Source: a virus
IMG/VR virus record: IMGVR_UViG_3300025759_000875
Span: 1-20,993 of that record
Strand: one strand, 5' to 3'
DNA length: 20,993 nt
Part shown: positions 1 to 6,349 of the stretch, piece after piece
Numbering within the stretch: the first letter of the stretch is position 1
Layout of the letters: each line of letters begins with the position of its first letter
Position numbers and translations under genes: made by a program
The notes under the pieces: model-generated
Seen by the model: only the letters and a program-made list of their open reading frames with translations
What the model was told of the DNA's origin: nothing
Databases searched by the model: none

Positions 1-188
1 CAGCACCGCAAAACTTTGTTTTTTGTTTTAGCGTAGGTGGTAAAAAAGATCATTTAATTAAATCAACAGATCACCATGCGAAAATATTTGACAATAAAAA
101 AGAGTTGTTAAAAGCTGAATATGTAGATTGTTCAAAAGATGATTTATTAATGCTAACAACAAAAAAAGTAGGTTTGATATACCATTAA
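1..188 (+). CDS. hypothetical protein, 5' end outside window
   Basis: An open frame enters from the left edge (first full codon at base 3) and ends with TAA at 186-188, giving at least 61 residues. The visible part is Lys/Asp-rich with a stretch NFVFCFSVGGKKDH near its start. I do not recognise it. It lies 16 bases upstream of the next small gene and runs in the same direction as the rest of the small-gene row, so it is probably its upstream member. The start and full length cannot be seen. Confidence 0.5.
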   Translation, partial: APQNFVFCFSVGGKKDHLIKSTDHHAKIFDNKKELLKAEYVDCSKDDLLMLTTKKVGLIYH

Positions 189-204
189 AAAAAGAGGTCA
201 AAAC

Positions 205-372
205 ATGAGAAAAAGTAAGGAATTGAAAAGAATTGAAGCAATGCAACGTCAAACGCGTTACAATAAATTAAATAAATCTCAAAAAATAGATTTATTAATT
301 GCTCGCCGCGGTGATTCATTTAAAGAAGCATTAAAAGTAATGAATTTAAGAGAGGTTAAAACATGTATTTAA
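205..372 (+). CDS. small basic hypothetical protein (55 aa)
   Basis: ATG at 205 follows AAAGAGGTCAAAAC, a strong Shine-Dalgarno block at good spacing. The frame runs to TAA at 370-372 and encodes 55 residues, starting MRKSKELKRIEAMQRQTRY, rich in Lys and Arg and probably mostly helical. It overlaps the next gene by 10 bases: its last codons (GAG GTT AAA ACA TGT) contain the ribosome-binding site and start codon of that gene, which suggests translational coupling. No family is recognised. A small nucleic-acid-binding protein would fit its charge, but this is only a guess. Confidence 0.55.
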   Translation: MRKSKELKRIEAMQRQTRYNKLNKSQKIDLLIARRGDSFKEALKVMNLREVKTCI

Positions 373-779
373 TAGAATATTATAAAAAAGATGATTGCGC
401 TGGCTTTGATAAGTTTAAAAGCAAAGCCAAAGCCTGGCAACACTATAAAACATTAAAGCGGCTTAATTATAGAGTTTCACCGCCGCAGTTAATAGACACC
501 AGCGTAATAGATGCGCTTTACTGGTACGCTGTTGAATATGAGCGGCCCACAATTGAAATATATTTTGTTGACTTTGTAACCAGCAATACAACATTATATA
601 AAAGCTGCTTAATTACCTGGAGCGGCACAGATTACAGCGTTTATGTATTAGACAAACGCGGCCCTGGTTTAATGGTGCGCGCTGCTGGCTTTGATAGCTG
701 TCAACACAAATTAAAACATAATGAATTGATAAAGCTGTGCGCGGCTTGGATTGATCACAACTATATAAAAGAGGTTTAA
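363..779 (+). CDS. hypothetical protein (138 aa)
   Basis: ATG at 363 follows AGAGAGGTTAAAAC, a strong ribosome-binding block. The protein has 138 residues, rich in Tyr, Lys and aromatic residues, with no signal peptide or membrane segment. An N-terminal basic helical part (KSKAKAWQHYKTLKRLNYRV) is followed by alternating hydrophobic stretches that look like beta strands (PTIEIYFVDFV, CLITWSG, YSVYVLDK). I do not recognise the family. It is the largest gene of the plus-strand small-gene row and ends with the same GAGGTT sequence that serves as the next gene's ribosome-binding site. A minus-strand ORF over 613-864 is its shadow. Confidence 0.7.
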   Translation: MYLIEYYKKDDCAGFDKFKSKAKAWQHYKTLKRLNYRVSPPQLIDTSVIDALYWYAVEYERPTIEIYFVDFVTSNTTLYKSCLITWSGTDYSVYVLDKRGPGLMVRAAGFDSCQHKLKHNELIKLCAAWIDHNYIKEV

Positions 780-781
780 AA

Positions 782-949
782 ATGAACTTTGAACAACGTA
801 AGAAAATAGCATTAAAAGTATTTCGCATATTTGCAAGCGTTACGGATAAAATAACATTAAGCAACGATATTATTACGCTGGGCGGCCATCAAATAGCATT
901 TAATGAAGTGTTAACATATTACAACAGATTAAAAGAGGTTAAAAAATGA
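782..949 (+). CDS. small hypothetical protein (55 aa)
   Basis: ATG at 782 follows AAAAGAGGTTTAAAA. The frame runs to TGA at 947-949 and encodes 55 residues (MNFEQRKKIALKVFRIFASV at the start, a middle part DIITLGGHQIAFNEVL, and a Lys-rich end). It shares the ATGA joint with the next gene (ATG at 946). Its C-terminal codons GAG GTT AAA AAA double as the next gene's ribosome-binding site, as in its neighbours. No family recognised. Support comes from the ribosome-binding block, the tight packing and the coupling to both neighbours. Confidence 0.55.
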   Translation: MNFEQRKKIALKVFRIFASVTDKITLSNDIITLGGHQIAFNEVLTYYNRLKEVKK

Positions 950-1221
950 GATTAAATACAATATATAAACCAAATAAGCGCGTTACGTTAAAACGTTTAA
1001 ACGCTGTATGTAATGATTTAAACAATGAATTAAAATTAAATAATAAGCGTTATAATAAAAGCGGCCAGGCGTTAGAATCTTACCAAATTAGCGCGGCTTA
1101 TGGCGGTTATAAATTAGAATACTGGAACAATGGCGGCGCTTATGATCAAACGCACCGCACAACAGCAAAAGAGTTGTATTTAATTATAATTGCTATTCTT
1201 AGCGGTTTAAAAGCGCGTTAA
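946..1221 (+). CDS. hypothetical protein (91 aa)
   Basis: ATG at 946 follows AAAAGAGGTTAAAA and overlaps the previous stop by four bases (ATGA). The 91-residue product begins with a basic, Asn-rich part (NKRVTLKRLNAVCNDLNNEL). A Gly/Tyr-rich stretch (YQISAAYGGYKLEYWNNGGA) suggests a beta hairpin. The C-terminal helix (AKELYLIIIAILSGLKAR) is hydrophobic enough to be amphipathic or membrane-associated. Many small phage accessory proteins share this layout, but I do not recognise the family. The next gene starts at the base after its stop codon. Confidence 0.65.
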   Translation: MRLNTIYKPNKRVTLKRLNAVCNDLNNELKLNNKRYNKSGQALESYQISAAYGGYKLEYWNNGGAYDQTHRTTAKELYLIIIAILSGLKAR

Positions 1222-1362
1222 ATGACAATTATATATCTATTTATTATACTGTTCATTTTATGGCTTATTGTAGGCGCTTTAATGATCATTATAAAGCTTA
1301 TTTTAGCATTTTATGAATTTTACAACGACATAAAAACAATACTAACAAAAAAGAGAGGTTAA
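1222..1362 (+). CDS. small membrane protein (46 aa)
   Basis: ATG at 1222 directly follows the TAA of the preceding gene; the frame ends at TAA 1360-1362. The 46-residue product starts MTIIYLFIILFILWLIVGAL and stays hydrophobic to about residue 30, enough for one transmembrane helix and possibly a short second one, followed by a short Lys-rich tail (TKKRG). No ribosome-binding block of its own is visible, so translation would depend on termination of the upstream gene. It could be a holin-like, superinfection-exclusion or other inner-membrane peptide; nothing in the sequence chooses among these. Its last codons AAG AGA GGT TAA contain the next gene's ribosome-binding site. Confidence 0.55.
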   Translation: MTIIYLFIILFILWLIVGALMIIIKLILAFYEFYNDIKTILTKKRG

Positions 1363-1365
1363 AAC

Positions 1366-1584
1366 ATGGCAAAAAAAGAGATTAATTGCGGCCAGTACAG
1401 AATTGAATTTGATAAAACATATCGAAACGCAATTACTATCATTGATACTAAAAATAATAAATGTATACAAATTGATGATTCCACTTCTGAACAAATAATA
1501 TCATTACATACAATTGGAATTTATACAGATAAGAATAGTTTTATTTATATGTGTAAGCAAGGTACGCAAAAAAGAATAGTTTAA
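1366..1584 (+). CDS. hypothetical protein (72 aa)
   Basis: ATG at 1366 follows AGAGAGGTTAAAAC, identical to the block in front of the gene at 363. The 72-residue product looks mostly beta-stranded: CGQYRIEFD, NAITIIDTKNNKCIQIDD, SLHTIGIYTDKNSFIYMC. It contains three Cys and has no membrane segment. No family recognised. It is the last gene of the plus-strand row: a Rho-independent terminator starts 18 bases after its stop codon. Confidence 0.6.
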   Translation: MAKKEINCGQYRIEFDKTYRNAITIIDTKNNKCIQIDDSTSEQIISLHTIGIYTDKNSFIYMCKQGTQKRIV

Positions 1585-1601
1585 CACCGCACCCCACAAA
1601 T

Positions 1602-1635
1602 AAAGGCCTGGCGTAATTGCTGGGCCTTTTTTTTT
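1602..1635 (+). terminator. Rho-independent terminator of the plus-strand row
   Basis: The stem AAAGGCC (1602-1608) pairs with GGCCTTT (1623-1629). A small inner GC/GC pairing is possible, and a run of nine T follows (1627-1635). It sits 18 bases after the stop codon at 1584, where the plus-strand genes end facing the convergent minus-strand operon. In the minus direction the T run is poor, so it should work mainly on plus-strand transcripts. Confidence 0.85.
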
Positions 1636-1902
1636 GGCCTAGTGTTTAAATTCCTGGGCCTAGTTTTTGATCAACTTGCAGCGCTTTTTTAGGTGCGTTT
1701 TTTGTGTCTAAATTGTATTATCGATCTCATTTATTACCTTTTTAAAGTGTCTCATAATGTGAATTTCTATTATACATAATATCGCGAAAGTGCCAACATT
1801 ATGTATAATAGCATTTTAAACGCAATCTCTTTTCCAACGCCCTTATATTTTGGCTCTAAAAATTTGAAGCTCCTAATATTTTTCGTTTAAAAATTTGGTG
1901 AG
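1636..1902. other. gene-free convergent intergenic region
   Basis: No credible gene on either strand. It separates the terminator of the plus-strand genes from the end of the minus-strand early operon. It holds two direct copies of GGCCTAGT (1636-1643, 1657-1664), a perfect 14-bp inverted repeat (1767-1811, listed separately) and two copies of TAAAAATTTG (about 1857-1866 and 1889-1898). I see no clear T-rich intrinsic terminator for the minus-strand operon here. Confidence 0.6.
1767..1811. repeat. perfect 14-bp inverted repeat, 17-nt loop
   Basis: CTATTATACATAAT (1767-1780) and ATTATGTATAATAG (1798-1811) are exact reverse complements around a 17-base centre that is richer in G and C. Each arm contains TATAAT reading outward, so the element carries symmetric -10-like boxes on both strands. 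It could be a protein-binding site, a divergent promoter or operator pair, or an RNA hairpin ending the minus-strand operon. No T run follows on either side, which argues against a standard intrinsic terminator. Confidence 0.7.
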
Positions 1903-2124
1903 TCACTTTTTGAGCTGGCGGTTTCGCCAAAGTAATTTATCTCTGCTCCACAATTTGCTAAAGCATTTGTCATGTAGTTTTATATCTAAATCAGGCCACC
2001 AGCCAAACACTTCCTTGCAATGAACCGTATCACCTACTGGCATTGCAAACACACAAGTCTTGTCCTCTTCATGTGATAAAGGACATTTATGTATAAAATC
2101 CATTTTTTGCATAAAAGTGTTCAC
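1903..2124 (-). CDS. small Cys/His-rich hypothetical protein
   Basis: The longest reading is 73 residues from a GTG at 2124; an ATG four codons later (2112) and another at 2103 are alternatives, and none has a convincing ribosome-binding site. The product has Cys/His residues spread through HKCPLSHEEDKTC, HCKEV and HDKC, which could bind a zinc ion, and an aromatic stretch VFGWWPDL. No family recognised. It is the last gene of the minus-strand early operon. The repeat array at 2117-2211 separates it from the primase-helicase gene, and the GTG start lies inside one copy of the repeated GTGTTCACAC. That placement favours the ATG at 2112. Confidence 0.55.
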   Translation of the reverse strand: MNTFMQKMDFIHKCPLSHEEDKTCVFAMPVGDTVHCKEVFGWWPDLDIKLHDKCFSKLWSRDKLLWRNRQLKK

Positions 2125-2211
2125 ACCGACACTAAATAAAGCTAAAGTAAGTAAAGTAAGTAAAGTAAGTGTTCACACTACTTTAGTTACTTTAGTTCTC
2201 CTGCGTGTCGG
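2117..2211. repeat. 9-bp repeat array with inverted symmetry (iteron-like)
   Basis: Three tandem copies of AAAGTAAGT (2144-2170) face two tandem copies of ACTTTAGTT (2180-2197). The outer 16 bases (2142-2157 against 2180-2195) are complementary with one mismatch. GTGTTCACAC occurs twice (2117-2126 and 2169-2178), the second copy at the centre of the hairpin. CCGACAC (2126-2132) and GTGTCGG (2205-2211) form an outer inverted pair. The array fills the only sizeable gap next to the primase-helicase gene. Iterons beside replication genes are typical of phage origins; an operator or attenuator is the alternative. Confidence 0.75.
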
Positions 2212-4077
2212 TTAATCTAGCATATTTTCAATATCAGTCTTGTTTTTCGCATAAATTCCGCGCTCTATCTTTATTATTCTTTGCTGTTTTAACAGCTTTT
2301 TAAGCCAAGAACTCACACTTGCACTGCTAGTAATATTTAATGTTGCTTTCAAACTCTTTGCCATATCATCATATGTAAAGTTATCACCCATACTATCAAT
2401 ATTATCTAAAACGCGATCCTCACTGGTTTCTTCACGTTCCTTATACCAAAAGATTTCGCCTTTCGGCAGCGGTTGTAAATACTCATACAATAAATGATTA
2501 CGTTCATCATCATCCATCAGCTTAATACCTAGCGGTATGTTGTGAAATTCACTGTTAGTCCTGGTTTTAGTAATTTTCATTACCTTTAGCTTTTCATTAA
2601 ACGTACTTGCAAGCTGTATCAGGTTATCAAGCCAAAAGGAATAGAATGATCCACCAAACACCATAGCAGAGTCCAGTGGTACTTGCTTTTCGGCCATCTT
2701 CTTATGATGGGCCACTACCATCACAGCAAGGCTATACCGCTCTTTTATAGTTTGTATAGTCTCAAGCAAATTACGCAGTTGATCATTCTTAACAGTATCT
2801 ACCTGGGTGCTAGTGTATAGGTTATCTATAATAAGCACCTCAAAAGGCTTTTTAGCGGCTTTTAAATTGCCTTCTATCTTTATATATGAGTCTTCAAACA
2901 ACTTCTTTTGATCTGCGCTAATAATGTGCAGATTCTTTGCTAAGATGTGTTTACGATCAGGATACTTATCTAAAAGTGCATTCATCATAGATGTAATACG
3001 CTGAGTCATCATAGCATCCATCATTTCAAACTGCACCAAAAGTACGCGCCTCGGCTTGGGTACATTAAACGTCATAAACGGCACGCCCATCGCAACGCAC
3101 AGCGCAAACTGCAACGCAAATAGAGACTTGCCCACATTTGTGCCACCAGCTACGCTAGTTCTACCATCTTCCAGTAAAATCTCATCACATATATATTGTA
3201 CTTCATCCTGGAACGTTTCAAGAAAGTCTAGCACAGAATACACTGGATCACCACCAAAGTCGGCAGGATCATTGCCAAATACCTTTGCACTATCTAACAA
3301 TGCATAAAAATCAACTGCATTATTACCAGCAACAAAATAGTCAGTAATATCCATATTATCGCCTAAGTCTACTATTTTTATATTACGATCCGCATGGTAC
3401 AATGCATTTGCTAGTTTATTTGCACCTTTGCGACCACTTTCGTCACCATCATAGCAAATAGCTATATTATTATAGTCTTCTAACATCGATAAGTCCTTTG
3501 GTATGCCGTTAGCACCACTGGTAAATGTTATAGCTGGGAATCCATAACATGCGGCACTAACGACATCCTTTTCACCCTCACAGATAAGTAGCGTGCTGTC
3601 AGGTTCTATATCTGCTATATCAGGATAAATTTTGCACTCTGCATCACCAAACTGCTCGCCTTTATGCCTTTTGATGTGATTATCTGCAATGCGAAACACT
3701 AACTGCATTTCATTATCTTTATTGCGCACACCAATACCAAAGCGCTCTTCTCTAGCAGTTTTATTCCAGGGAAGTTGTAGTTTTTCTATGGTGTAATTAG
3801 CATGGCTTAAAAAATTGGCACGGTGATCAATGTAGCCTGACTTTTTCACCGCACCACTACTCTTTATATATAAAGGTTCTTTCACGTTTGGCGGCTCTAA
3901 TTCACCATTAGTGATCTTTTTATCTTCAAACCACCAGGTTTTAGTACACTTATGGCAAAAGGCGTGATCAGGCTCAATTTGAACGTTAAAATTCTTTTTA
4001 CCATCATTACATTTGGGACAACGCGCACGATTTCCGACTGAGTTTATCTCAGAGAAAATCTCTGATGCGCGGATCAA
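2212..4077 (-). CDS. fused DNA primase-helicase (T7 gp4-like)
   Basis: A 621-residue replicative protein that should prime lagging-strand synthesis and unwind DNA at the fork. Domains in order: a zinc-binding primase motif with C20, C23, C41 and C44; a TOPRIM domain with ICEGEKD (165-171), the acidic YDGDESGR (209-216) and then DLGDNMDITDYF; a RecA-like helicase core with Walker A GGTNVGKS (311-318), Walker B VLIIDN (414-419) and MVVAHHKK (about 453-460); and a C-terminal winged-helix-like tail from about 555. The core resembles the RepA/AAA_25 hexameric helicases as much as DnaB. The only start fitting the frame is a TTG at 4077, overlapping the preceding stop as TTGA, so translation is probably coupled to the exonuclease gene. 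The repeat array follows the stop codon directly. Confidence 0.9.
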   Translation of the reverse strand: MIRASEIFSEINSVGNRARCPKCNDGKKNFNVQIEPDHAFCHKCTKTWWFEDKKITNGELEPPNVKEPLYIKSSGAVKKSGYIDHRANFLSHANYTIEKLQLPWNKTAREERFGIGVRNKDNEMQLVFRIADNHIKRHKGEQFGDAECKIYPDIADIEPDSTLLICEGEKDVVSAACYGFPAITFTSGANGIPKDLSMLEDYNNIAICYDGDESGRKGANKLANALYHADRNIKIVDLGDNMDITDYFVAGNNAVDFYALLDSAKVFGNDPADFGGDPVYSVLDFLETFQDEVQYICDEILLEDGRTSVAGGTNVGKSLFALQFALCVAMGVPFMTFNVPKPRRVLLVQFEMMDAMMTQRITSMMNALLDKYPDRKHILAKNLHIISADQKKLFEDSYIKIEGNLKAAKKPFEVLIIDNLYTSTQVDTVKNDQLRNLLETIQTIKERYSLAVMVVAHHKKMAEKQVPLDSAMVFGGSFYSFWLDNLIQLASTFNEKLKVMKITKTRTNSEFHNIPLGIKLMDDDERNHLLYEYLQPLPKGEIFWYKEREETSEDRVLDNIDSMGDNFTYDDMAKSLKATLNITSSASVSSWLKKLLKQQRIIKIERGIYAKNKTDIENMLD

Positions 4078-4727
4078 AGCTGAGACTTGAGTTGCGAGAT
4101 TTTTACAAGCGCTTTAAATATTTCAATCCCAGTTTCTAATTTCTCTCTCTTGATGACATGCTGATGAAATTTGCCGTCATCCTTACCAAAACGCATTACA
4201 AGGCCATACGCTACATTAGCCTTTGGTTGCGCTTGCTCAAACATATAAGTGTATGCAGCGAGCTGTAATTTATTTTCTGCATACAAATATTTTGAGCTTT
4301 TCCAATCTACTACAACTAAATCTTCGCCCATCCTACCAATACAGTCTATTGTGCCACCAACTTGCATCTCTTCGTTGACTAGCACCAACTCATTTCTAAG
4401 TGCCTTAAACTTGACCTTCTCATACCACTGCAAGTATCCAGCAAATGCTTTCATTGCAGCCTTTTCCTGATTGTAGCTATAATCTTTTGTGTCAATATCA
4501 AAGCCTTGTTGATGACCTTCTATAAGTAGATGCAGCAATGTTCCGATCTGTGCAGCCTCATCTAATACCTTGTCACTATCCTGGCCACCAAGCATCATAC
4601 GTTTAGTCCAACCTAATAATGCCTGCTTATTCCAACCAAGATGCTGACTAATAATAGTTGTAACGCTTGGCACGCGCTTACCTTCTTCGTTAATATATTT
4701 TGTGCCGTGTAAATCAAACTTACCCAT
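4074..4727 (-). CDS. PD-(D/E)XK exonuclease, RecB/Cas4-like
   Basis: A 217-residue nuclease of the phage RecB-like/PDDEXK_1 class, expected to resect double-stranded DNA ends for recombination or to process replication ends. Visible motifs: an N-terminal VPSVTTI, a GTLLHLLIEG helix (around 63-71, with H66), GGTIDCIG with D128, VVVDWKSSK with D141 and K143, and QLAAYTY with Q155 and Y159, the QxxxY motif of this superfamily. The length is typical of phage members. No four-Cys iron-sulfur cluster is seen, unlike Cas4. ATG at 4727 has GAGG nine bases upstream and overlaps the zinc-ribbon gene by 8 bases; its TGA overlaps the primase-helicase start. SSB and primase-helicase in the same operon fit a recombination and replication role. 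Confidence 0.88.
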   Translation of the reverse strand: MGKFDLHGTKYINEEGKRVPSVTTIISQHLGWNKQALLGWTKRMMLGGQDSDKVLDEAAQIGTLLHLLIEGHQQGFDIDTKDYSYNQEKAAMKAFAGYLQWYEKVKFKALRNELVLVNEEMQVGGTIDCIGRMGEDLVVVDWKSSKYLYAENKLQLAAYTYMFEQAQPKANVAYGLVMRFGKDDGKFHQHVIKREKLETGIEIFKALVKISQLKSQL

Positions 4728-4974
4728 TTAAATCCTCACATCTTTTACATACTACTTTTTCTTTACCATACGTAGGCAAATGACCTTTTCTATAATAAAG
4801 CACGCTTTGACCATTATGCTTGTTAGGATTTACAAACTCCCAGGTTCTTTCGCATACTGGACATGCCTTTACAAGTATATCAACTACTAGCTTGCGCCCA
4901 CGTGTTTCTTTACTTTTAATAAGTCCACCTTGACGATTCTCATTTTTTATGCTTTGTTCAATTATCCATTGCAT
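4720..4974 (-). CDS. small zinc-ribbon protein (84 aa)
   Basis: Translation from ATG at 4974, preceded by AGAGAGGTAAAAG, gives 84 residues. A basic N-terminal half (ENRQGGLIKSKETRGRKL) is followed by CPVC (around 38-41) and a C-terminal CKRC (around 76-79), the CxxC...CxxC pattern of a zinc ribbon. This suggests a small DNA- or RNA-binding protein, or an accessory factor for the neighbouring nuclease and primase. No specific family recognised. It overlaps the upstream gene by 17 bases and the exonuclease gene by 8. Confidence 0.7.
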   Translation of the reverse strand: MQWIIEQSIKNENRQGGLIKSKETRGRKLVVDILVKACPVCERTWEFVNPNKHNGQSVLYYRKGHLPTYGKEKVVCKRCEDLNG

Positions 4975-5188
4975 CTTTTACCTCTCTTGTTACGTTATCT
5001 GTTATATCAAATTCTTTTTTACCTATCTTATGCACGGCAAAATGCACTTCAGGGTTTTTGCGCTTCTTCATTAGTAGAACCATTTTCTCAACTAAGTGCT
5101 TTTTTTGTAATGCGGTCACTATTTGATCGCTGCGCTCTAAATCTTCTGTGTCAAATGACACACTTCCTGCGTAATGTTCTATTATCAT
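4958..5188 (-). CDS. hypothetical protein (76 aa)
   Basis: The frame is open from a TTG at 5197, but the ATG at 5186-5188 is the better start. It forms an ATGA overlap with the stop of the PAPS-reductase-like gene and has GAGGAAGGA upstream. That gives 76 residues starting MIIEHYAGSVSFDTEDLERS. A helix around LQKKHLVEKMVLLMKKRK is strongly basic; the rest could be a small alpha/beta fold. No family recognised. Its tight coupling to the neighbours on both sides supports it as a real gene. Confidence 0.65.
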   Translation of the reverse strand: MIIEHYAGSVSFDTEDLERSDQIVTALQKKHLVEKMVLLMKKRKNPEVHFAVHKIGKKEFDITDNVTREVKDAMDN

Positions 5189-5988
5189 AATCCGCAAAAT
5201 CCTTCCTCACACATAAACATTTCTAATTGATCACCAAAATCAACACGCTCAAGCGGTGTACATGAACGGTGCAGATATATTGGTTCTTTTAAACCTTTCT
5301 TACTTGAATCTCTGATGGCTTCGTCAATTTTGACTGCTTTATCAAATTCTTCAGGTAACTTTTCTTTTAATTCTTTCCAGTTTTTATTACTGTGATATGG
5401 GCAAAACACACATGATGATTTTGGAGGTACTGGAAAACTGCGATCCTTAAAAAATGATATGCATTCACTGCGCCTCATTCTCATATCTATTAATGGATAG
5501 TGATATGTAATACGTGGTAACATAGACTCTTTAACGCGCTCTATTTCATCCATTGTAATACCTAGCCATACTTCTGTCATTGGCATACGCTTACGTGGTT
5601 TAAGGCCATATATACTGCGTATAGTCCTAATAACTGGCTCAATTTTATATTCCTTGGTGCATTGTCTACGGACCATACCACCATTTTCTGAAAAAGCAGG
5701 AATACTAGCAAAACGCTGACCAGTACTATTTTGCTGATTTAATAAATCTTTATATAAGTTTCTATCACTATTAACATGGATAGGTATGCCATTGTTTAAT
5801 TTGGCCCAGTCCTTTAAGACTTCTAATATCTCATAAGTCATAGGTAATTCTGCACCAGGGTCAGCGAACACTGCATGATCTGCTCTAGGTATATAACCTA
5901 ATGAACTCATCATATACATTGCAGTGGACTGCACGCCTAGGCCTAGTGATATAACTTTAAGATTAGCTGAACTCAGGGTATTCTTCAT
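5185..5988 (-). CDS. PAPS-reductase-like (adenine nucleotide alpha-hydrolase fold) protein
   Basis: About 267 residues of the phage branch of the PAPS reductase/ATP-pyrophosphatase superfamily. The nucleotide-binding loop is ISLGLGVQSTAMY, in place of the classic SGGKDS, and VFADPGAELP follows. Then come RRQCTKEYKIEPV, WLGITMDEIERVK, YPLIDMRMRRSEC, PPKSSCVFCPYHSN with a CxxC pair, and a C-terminal MCEEGFCGL. This order is characteristic of the family. Members are annotated as PAPS reductases but usually lack a sulfate-assimilation context; DndC-type DNA sulfur modification and tRNA thiolation use related folds. The frame is open from a TTG at 6045, but ATG at 5988 cuts the overlap with the upstream gene to 26 bases and starts just before the conserved core. 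Confidence 0.85.
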   Translation of the reverse strand: MKNTLSSANLKVISLGLGVQSTAMYMMSSLGYIPRADHAVFADPGAELPMTYEILEVLKDWAKLNNGIPIHVNSDRNLYKDLLNQQNSTGQRFASIPAFSENGGMVRRQCTKEYKIEPVIRTIRSIYGLKPRKRMPMTEVWLGITMDEIERVKESMLPRITYHYPLIDMRMRRSECISFFKDRSFPVPPKSSCVFCPYHSNKNWKELKEKLPEEFDKAVKIDEAIRDSSKKGLKEPIYLHRSCTPLERVDFGDQLEMFMCEEGFCGL

Positions 5989-6349
5989 ATTGATAAAACC
6001 ATGTACGTTTACTTGTTTGATTATTTTTTGCCGTTTGCAAGGCAAGACTTAGCATTTTTTCATTGTTGTACGGCACAAATGCACATTTATTCATGGGCAT
6101 GTAATAAACTGCCACAACATCGACACGACCACTATTGACATACTTAGCGCAGCGTATTTGTATCGCTGTCCTGGTGGTAGGCTTTGTTATAGTTTTTATC
6201 TGTACACGTTGGAAAGAACCATTGTTTAACTCTACAATAAGGTCAACCTGATCAATATCTACTTCAGGCAAATAGGTGTTATATCCTTGTTTTAATAATT
6301 CTTGGCGCACAGCAAGCTCTCCAATCGTTCCTTTATTCGTGCTATGCAA
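5963..6349 (-). CDS. PD-(D/E)XK endonuclease-like protein (128 aa)
   Basis: A 128-residue protein with the outline of small PD-(D/E)XK nucleases (PF11645-like or Holliday-junction-resolvase-like). An N-terminal helix GTIGELAVRQELLKQGY contains E11; DQVDLIVEL contains D36; RVQIKT gives Q50-x-K52. An NxGRVDVVAVYY strand follows, as expected in this fold. Candidate roles are branch resolution during recombination or self-protective DNA cutting. The only start in frame is a TTG at 6349, overlapping the upstream gene's stop by 8 bases; no good ribosome-binding site is visible. It is the second of four proteins of this superfamily in the operon. Confidence 0.78.
   Translation of the reverse strand: MHSTNKGTIGELAVRQELLKQGYNTYLPEVDIDQVDLIVELNNGSFQRVQIKTITKPTTRTAIQIRCAKYVNSGRVDVVAVYYMPMNKCAFVPYNNEKMLSLALQTAKNNQTSKRTWFYQYEEYPEFS

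Noticed and set aside
613-864. A minus-strand ORF of 83 codons.
   Set aside because: It covers two better-supported plus-strand genes that have strong ribosome-binding blocks.
1767-1811. A dif-like XerCD site, because the arms contain TTATGTATAA similar to the dif centre.
   Set aside because: The 11-bp arms on either side of the TGTATA centre match the dif consensus poorly, and the similarity is explained by the AT-rich palindrome.
1916-1929. Hairpin TGGCG-GTTT-CGCCA as a terminator of the early operon.
   Set aside because: It lies within the coding end of the 73-aa gene, has only five base pairs and no T run.
2142-2197. A CRISPR-like array.
   Set aside because: The repeats are 9 bp, abut without spacers and switch orientation; no cas genes are near. 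The Cas4-like nuclease is a phage recombination exonuclease by its lack of iron-sulfur cysteines and its context.
5989-6045. N-terminal extension of the PAPS-reductase-like protein from a TTG.
   Set aside because: It would lie inside the upstream nuclease gene, has no ribosome-binding site, and the conserved core begins just after the ATG at 5988.
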